From: Ashinkailepas kermadecensis
Lineage: Eukaryota; Arthropoda; Thecostraca; Neolepadidae
DNA length: 64,000 nucleotides
Direction: 5' to 3'
Assembly (NCBI GenBank): GCA_034440615.1
Contig: JAOTOM010003850.1
Location: 1-64,000, forward strand
The position numbers and the translations under genes are program-made. Positions 1-11,000 of this stretch are shown piece after piece (the first letter of the stretch is position 1; every line of letters starts with the position of its first letter). The notes under the pieces are model-generated. The model made no database searches. It saw only the letters and a program-made list of their open reading frames with translations, and was not told the origin of the DNA.

Positions 1-45
1 ACTGAGAGACTGAGAGACTGAGAGACTGAGAGACTGAGAGACTAT
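1..45. repeat. Microsatellite, 8-bp unit ACTGAGAG
   Basis: Five and a half exact copies of ACTGAGAG open the window. The array may extend beyond the left edge. From 46 to about 212 I see nothing further. Confidence 0.95.
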
Positions 46-212
46 GTGCCGGCACACATGAACCTTTGATGCCGGTTACGTGTTGGTCACGTCGTGTGTC
101 CGAACTGGCTTGCTATAGATTTTGCATGTTATATATTATGCCGTGGCTTGGGTTTCACTAAGAAGTGATATCTTCTGAGTTTGTGTGGTGTGGGGGGGGA
201 TTAGGTGTTCAC

Positions 213-3200
213 CCATACCCCTGAGTGTTCCAACACGGGCGCGAAGGAACGTTCCGATGCCAAAATCTGTCGGATCATCTCACCATCCATGGGAACTCCT
301 GAGGGCTGGTGGGACTACCGCCGATGATCCGGTTGTGTGAGTTGATCCTGCCACAGCAGACGCTGTTCTTGGGTAGTCCTGGGATGCCCCGACCCCGTAG
401 CGTGCGGTCGAGACGCAGAATACCTGTCTGTGGCGGCTGGCCGCCCCATGGCACCAGCAGACGATGGGGGTACTGCCGACCGGAAACGGGTGTGATTAAA
501 AAACCAGGTAGTCATGGATGAGCCAGCTTCAGACCAGAGACACATCAGAACACAGAGTCGTGATTCTGCTAACCACATGGTTAGCAAACATCCAGTCGTG
601 AAGGTGTATAGCTGATTCAGATTAGACATGGATGCGATCACAAGGTCATGACCATGGTCAGAAGGACATGAAGGTCACAGGGTTGTGCGGCTATCTAATT
701 CAAGCTAGAGCTGAATGTAATCCGGAGACAAGCTGATGATTCAGGTGCCTGCTTCGAACTGGAGACAGATATTCAGATATAATCGGGTAGCTGGTCGGGA
801 ACTAACCAGCTACAACTGGCTACACACTTCTAACGGTGTAGCTGGTCGGGAACTAACCAGCAACAACTGGCTGCACACTTCTAACGGTGTAGCTGTCGTG
901 ACCTAACCAGAGACAAAAGGCCACCTGAAGGCTGGAGATCTCTCACCAAGCCAGGGGAGTTCAAATCTTTATTTTCAGGACAAATTTTCAGATTCCATAG
1001 GACAAATGACAAATTAACATTAGCAGGGCGTCAAACAAGGTGGGCGCAGAACCCCATCCCTGACACCCGGGACATTCAGCCATGCGCCACATAGTTCTTA
1101 CCGTGTAGCTGGTTTGGAACTAACCAGTGACAACTAGTCACATAGTTCTTACCGTGTAGCCGGTCTTAGCCAATCAGTGACAACTGGCCACGTAGTTATT
1201 ACTGTGTAGCTGGTCTGGAACTAACCAGTGACGACTGGCTACATAGTTCTTACTGTGTAGCCGGTCTTAAACTAACCTGTGGCAACTGGCTACATAGTTC
1301 TTACTGTGTAGCTGGTCTTAAACTAACCAGTGGCAACTGGCCACATAGTTCTGGCCGCGTAGCTTGTCTGGAACTAACCAGTGACAACTGGCCACATAGT
1401 TCTTACCGTGTAGCCGGTCTTAGCCAATCAGTGACAACTGGCCACGTAGTTATTACTGTGTAGCTGGTCTGGAACTAACCAGTGACAACTGGCCACATGG
1501 TTCTCACTGTGTAGCTGGTCTTAAACTAACCAGTGACGACTGGCTACATAGTTCTTACTGTGTAGCTGGTCTTAAACTAACCAGTGGCAACTGGCCACAT
1601 AGTTCTGGCCGCGTAGCTTGTCTGGAAGTAACCAGTGACAACTGGCCACATGGTTCTTACCGTATAGCCGGTCTAAACTAACCAGTGGCAACTGGCCACA
1701 TAGTTCTGGCCGCGTAGCTTGTCTGGAACTAACCGGTGACAACTGGGCACATTGTTCTTACCGTGTAGCCGGTCTAAACTAATCAGTGACAACTGGTCAC
1801 ACACTTCTTACCGTGTAGATGGTCTGGAACTAACCAGTGATAACTGGCCACATAGTTCTTACTGTGTAGCTGGTCTTAAACTAACCAGTGACAACTGGCT
1901 ACATAGTTCTTACCATGTTGGTGGAGGAAATTGATCAGTGACAAGTGGCCACATAGTTCTGACCGTGCAGCTGGTCTGAACTAACCAGTGACAACTGGCC
2001 ACATAGTTCTTACCGTTAGTTAGCCAGTAATTGACCAGTTACAACTGGCTATATAATTCTTACCGTGTAGATGATCGGGATATAATCAGTGACTTGTGAC
2101 AACTGGCCACATACGAGTAGTTCTTGCCGCGTAGCTAGCTTGAAACTAACCAATGACAGCTGGTCACATAGCTCTTACCGTGTTGCTGGCCGATAATTGA
2201 CCAGTGACAACTGGCCATACAGCTCTTACCGTGTAGCTGACCGGTAATTGACCAGCGACTTGTCTCAAGTGACCAGCGACGATCAGACCGAGCGTCCACG
2301 TCACCACCACCACCACAACCACCAGTCGCTGGGTCATGTTGGTGTTGCGTGTCGCAGCAGAATGTGGTGCGGCCGGCCACTACCGCGTTCCTCAGGCGAC
2401 TCAGACAGCAGCACCTCACGACAACCGCAGCACCAGCCTCTGTCGCCAACCGCACCGTTATCACCTGCGTTTACGAGTGTGGAACACTTTTTACAATGAC
2501 ATACTCATCACGTTTATGATTGGTACAATTGACTAAAAAAGTCGATCAGACTATCGTGAAAGGAAGGACGTTCCAAGCAACGTACTTCCTTGCATTAATA
2601 CTCACGCACTGGAACATTTGTTTGATTAGGCGTTGAATAATGCGTGTGCCCACTGACCATGTTAAGGCCACCAGTTCGGACTGGCGGCTTTATAACCGTA
2701 CCATGCCAATTTTCAGCTTTTAGCCGTACATTTTCAATCTTGGGCAATACTTTCGCTTGTTCTATTGGCAAATTTATAGCTTCGCTCCTGAGGCATGCTT
2801 GTTTCTCAGCCAGATTACCTCCACCATTACGCGGCTGGACGCCGCATTCCACATATTTAGATAGGCCCACTTCAATCGGTCAATTTGGTGCATGTAATGG
2901 AATGGAATCTCCAATCAGGAATGTATGGTGAGCAAAAAATGGAATGTTCTCATAGGGACGCCACCTGGTCAGGGACATCCTGTGCCAAATATCACACAGG
3001 GACGACACCTGTTAAAGGGTACTATAATAGCGCCTGGGTGGCGCCCTGATACCGTGCTTGGACGATCCTCCAGACTGTCTTTGGGGCGATCTTAGGGAAC
3101 AGTAGGGCATCCACAGGAGGACCTCCTCCAGGCGCCTCGAAGAAGTTGCAAGGGCTCCACACGCACGTCCCAAAGGCACCCATAAGCAGTTCATAGGGTA

Positions 3201-4015
3201 CTGTCAGGACACCTGTAGGGCACCGCGCACATATCCAATGATCGCGACAAGGAAGCTGTAAGGACGATCTGAAGACGTCTGCGGGGTGTAATTAGAACAT
3301 CGCTGAGGCTCCGTTATCGTGCATGTGCAGCGCCCTTAGGACACATGTAGCGCGCCCATAGAACCTCCTTCGATCGCCCCAGAAACGATCTAAGGGCTCC
3401 CTTTGAAAATTCATTATCTGTGGGACGTAATAATTGGATGCATGTGGCGTGTCTTAGGATGCATGCATGAGCATTGGGAATGTGCGAGCAGTATTTAGTA
3501 AACGGCCAGGAGGGGCGGGGGGGGTGAAGGCCGAATCTTCAATGTGAGGGCCATTTTTATACGACATATTTGTAAAGCGTACCATGCATTTCCTCTGCGT
3601 TTTTAAGCAAGATGCAGAACACAATTTGCGATGCCTATCATTATAGAAGAGTCTGGAATGACAGGACGCTGAGTCTGTGTTAACCATATTCAGACATTCA
3701 GACGGATTCTTCAGGCCTGGAACATCCTTCATTCCTCTGGTACACCCATCTAAGGCTTGGGGACAAAACTTGTAGGCCAATAGGGCGCTTTCGGTGCCCT
3801 ATTTACCTAAAATTTTGCCATACATGCTCTAAGGGCTCACACATTGGCCTAAAGTAATCACTGAAAAAGTTCAGTAACAGACTTTTCAGCGGAGCGCCTT
3901 GGCGCCCGATGGGGCGGGATGGGGGGGCATGGCCCAATGCGCCCCTAAATATTCCTCTGTGCGTGAGCCATTAGAGCATGTATGACAAAATATTTGATAC
4001 GTCAATGTTGAAAAA
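213..4015. repeat. Long dispersed repeat, copy A (about 3.8 kb)
   Basis: This stretch is matched in the same order and orientation by 26,020-30,110. The first 560 bases are nearly identical between copies (for example both contain GAGTGTTCCAACACG followed by the same 250-base block). The middle (2,100-3,170) and the end (3,200-4,015) match with more divergence and indels. No recognisable protein is encoded; the longest frames are about 100 codons and look accidental. It could be a non-autonomous transposon or a segmental duplication; I found no terminal repeats or target duplication to decide. It carries the 51-bp satellite at 783-2,270. Confidence 0.85.
783..2270. repeat. 51-bp satellite array inside copy A
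   Basis: Roughly two dozen diverged copies of a 51-bp unit containing GTGTAGCTGG and AACTAACCAGTGACAACTGG. Each unit includes a short inverted repeat, CCAGT-GACA-ACTGG. About 130 bases of unrelated sequence (957-1,088) interrupt the array. The second long repeat copy carries a shorter version at 26,610-27,270. Confidence 0.9.
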
Positions 4016-6815
4016 GGAGCCCTTCCCCCGGGCGCTTCGGGAGAAAAGAGAATAACCCCCCCCCCCTCCCCCCCCCCCCAACTTTCCCCGAAGATTAAAA
4101 ACCCCCCCCCCCCGCCCCCCCCCCCTAAGTTTATTCCATTTTATTGGGTGCCGCCCTTCCCCCCCCCCAACATAAAATTTTTGTTTTTTTGGTTTTAATA
4201 CCACAGTGGTTGGAGCAAAAGAAACGAAGAATACTTTTAGAATGGAATGTCGCAGGTCACGGGTCACATTACTTCAGTGCTACCATTGTCGCAGGTCACG
4301 GGTCACATTACTTTAGTGTTACACTTGTCGCAGTTATTACACTGGGTTGGAGAATGTTGCAGGGATCGCCGAATATACAGGAAACGAAATTCCCAGGTAT
4401 GATGCGATGAAGCGTGCTATGCCCGTCTCTTGATTTATCTCACGAGGCATCTGACTGGTCCGTCTGAGGATGGCAGGACAAATTGGCGAGTGAAAGTCTG
4501 CAAATGGTTATTTGAAGTTCAAAAGGATTAAGATGGTTATAGAATATAAATGCAGGCCGTAATGTACCCTAATATGTATTTTGTGTTGAAAAATGAAGAC
4601 ATGCGTTCATTGGAAGTTTGACCTCGAGTCATTTCACTTCACCTCCAGGAGGACGCCACGGTGACGGTATGGTCTTAGAAAATATCATAGCACGAAATGC
4701 AATTATCCGGACACAGCTGTGTTATGAAGGACAAATATGAATATAACTGCAAAATGCACCAACATCACGCCATGAAGAAGGATAAGTCGGTGACCTGACA
4801 GGACGCGACCATTTTAAGAAAATGGCAACTAATCAGAAGATAATTTATCATTAGCTGTGCCAACCGTTGTTCGCCGTTTTCCGGTTCTTACGCCAGACCA
4901 CTTGAGAGGTAGCACTCCCTTCCATCACGTACCTTTCGTATGGCGAGGGTCTACATCAGTGTCGGCTTCACCGAGGACAATCATTTAGTGCAAGTCCATA
5001 TCGCATCAATTCCTTTGAACGTTTGCAATGTCCGAAGTGTTCCTGGTGTTGACCCCGCCAGTGCTACCCAGAATGGTTCCCAGTGTGGTCACTTCCTGCT
5101 CACTGTAGTGCCACAGAACCTCTGATTGGTCCCAGTTCTTCGGAGATCAAAGTTATCGACGCTTGTCGGCTTTTTCTCCTCTGCATGCACATTCTGGAAC
5201 TACGTGGTATCGCAATAGAGCTCCCTTAATTTCGCGATGTGTTCATGCTAATTCCAGACTCGAAAAAGTTGGATGCACTGGCATCTGCATGCATGGGAGT
5301 TGGAGTATTTCCCGAAGTGCTGGTGATCGGTAGGATATTTTCTCGCATTTCTTAATATGCGCACTACAACGTAACTCCTAAGGGCGGTGCTTCCTGTTTA
5401 GAAGCACAGGAAGACATCCACAATGGCAGGTGCGTCGGTTTTGACTGGCACCTACTCTCTGTTTATGAAGGGAAGACAAGTCAGACTGCAGCTCTCTATT
5501 TCTGGCGCAGTGCCGCTGCTGTGGGTGATGCTTTGGAAATTTTTTGTTTGCTGGCTGTTTCAACGGCAAGTTCCCGCTTTGCCTGGTGTGTACCAAAGGA
5601 AAATTGTTGAGGAATCGTTCTTATTTAGCTTCACAGAAACTCAGCTTACTCCACCAGAACATGGATGCCGAAGAGCTTTATGTTAGCCCGAGAAGACCGC
5701 ATGACGCATCGATAGACAGACTGTAGTGATCAGTGGCCCACGAGACTTCCAACGACCTTCCATGGTGTAGCACCACATGTCTGCTGCGGTACCAAGACAG
5801 CGCCCTGTCGGAACATAGTTATGGGCACACGAGCAGAGCTTATGCATGAGCAAGCAGGCTGGAAGTGAATATTTTTCCAACAAATCAATTTCATATAACG
5901 AACGCCAAGCAGATTGCATGGCTTTTGGAACAAGCCTTCTTGAAGTTGGGACAAGCTGCTTCGGATTCATTGCTTTAAGGGTCTCACAGGACAAACATGT
6001 TAAAGGATGCAGACTCTAGGTGGTAGCATGCATGTGTGGACACCAATGAAGTAAGCTAGCCTAACACACAGCAACCTAAGCGCACTAATCACTACCTCAC
6101 ATGGATGATGCCATGATGAGGTATGCGGTAGTTAACTCCAATCTATTTCGGCAAAACTTATATTTCAATGTGCTTTACCGTAACGTACATAGAAGGCACA
6201 CCGAATAGCTGGTGTTGCCTTATGGTATGTTCAATATATGCATGGTATGTCATGCCTATTTCTATATCCGATATTAGCAGTTCAACTACAAACGACATGC
6301 GTTTCTGTTGGACCCAAAAAGGCACAAAGCGAACATGTTAGTTCATTACAGTCTGCACGTAAGGATATTTCCGCAAAGAACTTTCCTTGACGTTTCCATG
6401 ATTCGTTATGAACGTTCTCGATCCGAACTTTGCGTTTGCGTATATTTCAACGGATGCATTGAAGCCGCGACCACTACGGATGGTGGGTTCGTTTTCCCAT
6501 CCAGCTTTTAACCAATTAACCAACACTTTTACTTGTAAAAGCCGCATAAACGAGCAATCTTTCCCAGTCAGCATGATAACTCATGGCTAAGCTCCTACAT
6601 CGATGCACATTAACAACGTCGACAGGTACGAAACGAAGATACACACGATATTCACGATACACGTAAGCTTCTATATACATGTATTTGTGCACAAGTATTT
6701 CGCTTCGAACATCTACGTGCGAATATTTGCGTACAAACAATGCCATGTAGATGTCTACGAACAAAGCAATTGTCCGGATATTGTCACATCAGCACCCGTT
6801 GTCCGTTCAATGAGT
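4016..6815. other. Unassigned sequence with poly-C tracts
   Basis: No gene is recognised here. 4,055-4,180 contains several C-runs of 8-13 bases that could form G-quadruplex or i-motif structures. A phrase of about 35 bases containing GTCGCAGGTCACGGGTCACA occurs twice at 4,247-4,330. The remainder is ordinary-looking non-coding DNA downstream of the minus-strand protease homologue. Confidence 0.6.
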
Positions 6816-7255
6816 GTCTGATAGAGTATCTGATGGAGTGTCTGGTGGAGTGTCTGGTGAAGTGTCTGGTGGAGTGTCTGGTGGAGTGTCTGGTGGAGTG
6901 TCTGGTAGTGTCTGGTGAAGTGTCTGGTGGAGTGTCTGATGGAGTGTCTGGTGGAGTGTCTGATGGAGTGTCTGGTGGAGTGTCTGATGGAGTGTCTGGT
7001 GGAGTGTCTGATGGAGTGTCTGGTGGAGTGTCTGGTGGAGTGTCTGGTGTAGTGTCTGATGAAGTGTCTGGTGGAGTGTCTGATGGAGTGTCTGGTGGAG
7101 TGTCTGGTGGAGTGTTTGATGGAGTGCCTGGTGTAGTGTCTGATGGAGTGTCTGGTGGAGGGTCTGATGGAGTGTCTGGTGGAGGGTCTGATGGAGTGTC
7201 TGGTGGAGTGTCTAGTGGAGTGTCTGAGGGAGTGTCTGATGGAGTGTCTGATACA
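6816..7255. repeat. 12-bp minisatellite, unit GTGTCTGGTGGA
   Basis: About 36 copies of a 12-bp unit alternating GTGTCTGGTGGA with GTGTCTGATGGA, so a 24-bp higher-order period is visible. Because the unit is a multiple of three and lacks stops, frames on both strands stay open through it. That is a by-product of the repeat, not evidence for a protein. Confidence 0.95.
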
Positions 7256-7449
7256 TGTTTGGAATGCGTCGATGTGAAACACGACGCAACATTAAATATT
7301 GTCAATTTCATCAGCGGAATGGCTGCAACCAATCGGCAGCGCTGTCGCGAATGCTCCAGCTGGTCAAGTGATATTTCTTCTTGGTATCCTTCGCGCAGGC
7401 ATAACGGCCTTCCTTAACGACTTTCCCTGATGCCTTCGTACGCCTTGTA

Positions 7450-7545
7450 GCTGACTCAGGCAGCGCCCACGGTCTGTTTAAAGACAGCGCCCACGGTCTG
7501 CTTTAATGGCAGCGCCCACGGTCTGCTTTAATGGCAGATGTCATA
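7450..7545. repeat. Short tandem repeat, about 28-bp unit, 3 copies
   Basis: The phrase CAGCGCCCACGGTCTG followed by TTTAA-type sequence occurs three times in succession. The stretch between it and 7,919 contains nothing else recognisable except a possible poly(A) signal. Confidence 0.85.
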
Positions 7546-7795
7546 GGCCCATAGTGAAAACTGACGCCTAGCCCATAACGAAGCGGCTGCTCACTGCTCA
7601 GTGACATCCTTGTGCGAAAGATTGGACATTTCCTCCCAACCCAATGGCATATAAGGTTTTCCACGCCACATCCGTTGATCCAAGTATCTCTGTTCAGCCA
7701 AGAGGAGCTATGCCGTCAGCTTGGCAGAGAAGGAAGCCACTCGCCTCTGCATGCTTTTCGTTTGCCAGTCCTGATATTGAAGAAGGCCTCTTCTT

Positions 7796-7801
7796 TTTAA
7801 T
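7796..7801 (-). terminator. Possible poly(A) signal ATTAAA of the protease homologue
   Basis: ATTAAA lies on the minus strand about 120 bases after the stop codon at 7,920. It is the commonest variant of AATAAA, but a hexamer alone is weak evidence. Confidence 0.35.
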
Positions 7802-7919
7802 GTCTCGGGAAAGCAAACGTGGCGTCGACAGGTTCACCCCTATCTAAGGTAGCATGATTATCACGCGTCACGTCTCACGTCACACGCCGCAGCACTGGCA
7901 GCCGCTATAATTGGTACAG

Positions 7920-8099
7920 CTAGCAGTATTGAGCATCCTGCATGTTGACCAGCAGCCAGTCGAGCATCACCGGAACCTTGGCATACACTCCGGACGTGAA
8001 TGGCTCGGCACACCCACTCCCCCAGCTGGTAAGCCCAAGCAGCATCCGGCGACGTCTTCTCAGCGGTGCCTTCGCCATGAGGGGTCCGCCCAAGTCGCC
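7920..8099 (-). CDS. Protease homologue, last exon (Ser195 region to stop)
   Basis: 180 bases, 59 residues plus TAG. The acceptor CCCTACAG precedes GGC GAC TTG, reading GDLGGP; the nucleophile Ser is Leu. Then come LTSWGSGC and SGVYAKV, matching the trypsin C-terminal strand and helix (VMLDWLLVNM). An unusual basic run of five Arg lies at residues 14-18 of the exon. The C-terminus is short, ending QDAQYC. Confidence 0.92.
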   Translation of the reverse strand, partial: GDLGGPLMAKAPLRRRRRMLLGLTSWGSGCAEPFTSGVYAKVPVMLDWLLVNMQDAQYC

Positions 8100-11000
8100 C
8101 TGTAGGGACGGCTCGGCGTTAATCACCCTTCATACAGTGCCGTCAGTCACCATTCACACAGCACCGCCAGTCACCCTTCACACAGCACCGCTAGGCACCC
8201 TTCACACAGCACCGCTAGTCCCCCTTCACACAGCATCGGCAGACACCCTGCACAAAGCACCGTCAGTCACCCTTTCTATAGCACCGTCAGCGACCCTGCA
8301 CACAGCACCAATAGTCAGCCTGCACACAGCACCGCCAGTTGCTCTGCACATAGCACCGCCAGCCACCCTTCACAGAGCACCGCCAGTTGCCCTGCACACA
8401 GCACCGCCAGCCACCCCGCACACAACACCGCCAGTAATCCTTCACACAGCACCGCCAGTCACGCTTCACACAGCACCGCTAGACACCCTTCACACAGCAC
8501 CGCTAGTCACCCTTCACACAGCACCGCCAGTCACCCTTCACACAGCACCGCTAGTCACCCTTCACACAGCATCGCTAGTCACCCTTCACACAGCATCGCT
8601 AGTCACCCTTCACACAGCACCGCTAGTCACCCTTCACACAGCACCGCCAGTCACCCTTCACACAGCACCGCTAGTCACCCTTCACACAGCACCGCTAGTC
8701 ACCCTTCACACAGCACCGCCAGTCACCCTTCACACAGCACCGCTAGTCACCCTTCACACAGCACCGCCAGTCACCCTTCACACAGCACCGCTAGTCACCC
8801 TTCACACAGCATCGCTAGTCACCCTGCACGCAGCACCACTAGTCACCCTTCACACAGCACCGCTAGCCACCCTTCGCACAGCACCGCTAGCTACCCTTCA
8901 CACAGCACCGCCAGTTGCCCTGCAGACTAACATCCAGCATCACCAGCACGGTGGCAAGCTGACAAAATTCACCCCACACACACACACACAGTCAGCCCCT
9001 CGGCATTCCCGGCTTTATTTTGTACTCACATAGCAGGCATCCCTGCCGCCCAGGATCAGGTTGCCGGTGGCGCAAATCATGGTCTTGTCGAGTGTTACCA
9101 GTCCCATCAGACTGGCACACACTAGGTTTGATTCGAGCTTTAGCGTGACGCTGTGAAGCTTTGCTGACAGAGTCCTGTTCTGAGGGCAGGCCAATGGCAG
9201 TACAAAGCTGTCACCACCCGATCACACGATGCACCATGTACGGACGCGCTCTTCCCCCGAGAGGCAGGCACAACGTGGATGGCGAGGGACGAGTCGCAAC
9301 ACCGTGGCAATTGGCACCCTTGGCAGCATCACCAGTGAAGAGTAAAGGACTGATATTGCCCCATTGAGTTTTCCAATCACATCGTGATAACAGTTCAAGG
9401 GATTGTGCTCGGACGATAAACCGCCAATTAGGTGCAATCGTTTTGTAGCTAAAATATTTCAGGCCATATCACGTTACGAAACTACGAAGTAAACAGAGGC
9501 AGCACCTCTGGCTATTTGGTCACTTAAATAGCGAACGTCGCGGGTATCATGGTATATTGAGCCGAGAGGTGCCGCACAATATAGGTATTTGAAGGTATTT
9601 GACACCTGGACTAACTTAAACACAGATAATTGAACTCTATGGTATTACAGGCTATTGGACTATCTCGTCCTCTGATTACTTCTTCTATTGTTTTCTCTTT
9701 TTAGTGCTTTGAGATATTGTGTGTACTGAATTCGGATTCAGTGATCATTCTTAGTGGCCGCTAAGAAGTCCTTTCGTAAAGTGGTTGCGCTAAAATCATG
9801 CCTGGTGTTCGGTCAGGCTACATATGAAATACTTTTTTTTGGGGTGGGTATTTTTTAAAATTTGACCAGATCTTGGTGGTCAAGAAATAATGAGAACTAC
9901 ATACGTTTGGAATGAATTGCGAGGTTCATCACATGTAGCATGTTCATATGTGTTTCGTTTCATTAGCGCGTTCCGTTAGGAAACGCTTTCAAGTCGAAGC
10001 ACTACATCAGGGAAGATGAAAACACGTGCACGAACAAGTGTTAGATCAATGGAGTCTGACCAATGGAGTACTGCCGTTCAAGTGAAAAATGTAAACACCA
10101 ATTTTCGAAGTTTGGGCTATTATTGTACGACTTAGCTCCAATTGCTGCATTTTGTGATGACTAATTCATCACAAGCATTCAACACATTCAACAGCTAATT
10201 CATCTATATCTCAAACTATCAACAACCCACATTCCTAGAAAACTGTAGTCATCAGCAAATCCCGCTTCAAGATGAACCAATGGTAGTCGGCCCAGCATGC
10301 CCCTGACCAAAAGTGCGATAACAGTGTTCATGGTATTAGCTATTTATGGATTGAAATGACCATGGCAAAACAACTTTCGAAGATTAAATCTGCGCATTGA
10401 GATGATTTGGTTCGTTTTGAATGTGTTGGTGCTGAATTTGGTGGTATCACGGATAATGGTAAACGGATCGGAAACTCTCGGGCGGCACTTTGATGTTTGC
10501 GACCACCGACCGATACTATCGACATCTATCGGACGATCGGAGAACTAATCCTGGCTAGAGAATCGAAAAAGCTTGACGGGATGGGGAAACACAGCTGTAT
10601 CGGCCTTCAACCACACGCCGTTTGAAAAAACTGCGCCTTCGGCGCCAGCCGGAGACGCATTCTCCAGTAGCTGCCATCCCTTGGGCCGCCGTATAGAACC
10701 ACGAAGCTCGTGACTAACTAACCTGTGCCGACTAACTGAGGGAAGCGGAGTGTCAGGAGAGCCGGACAAGGGAGAGCACCTGCCCCACTCCCCTCCAACC
10801 GTATATGCCTGGGACTCGTCTGGGGCAGGCCAATTCCATTCGGATGCCCCCCCCCCCCAAAAGGGCTGCTGATTGGCCAAAGACAGATTGGCTGATTGGC
10901 CCTGGCATTCACATTTCCCCCTGAGGTATCTTCTTTGACAAACGAGGGGGCCCTGAGCAGCCATAGGAGCACATGATGAACATTGATTGGGCCGATGGGC

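Noticed and set aside
309..521. Conserved 70-codon frame present in both long repeat copies
   Set aside because: The DNA block itself is nearly identical between copies, so a shared frame is expected; no family and no splice context.
4050..4180. Poly-C region as a regulatory G-quadruplex
   Set aside because: Structure is possible, but there is no gene context and such runs are common in this genome; left as a sequence note only.
6740..7417. 225-codon SGGVSDGV protein
   Set aside because: Translation of the 12-bp minisatellite; three frames are open, so openness carries no information.
8130..8930. Resemblance to a CRISPR array
   Set aside because: Repeats are contiguous with no spacers, and the context is a spliced animal gene.
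7942..9033. 363-codon plus-strand open frame, LHTAPLVT repeats
   Set aside because: It is the 24-bp array read through; the unit is a multiple of three and stop-free. It lies antisense over a protease-homologue intron and exons.
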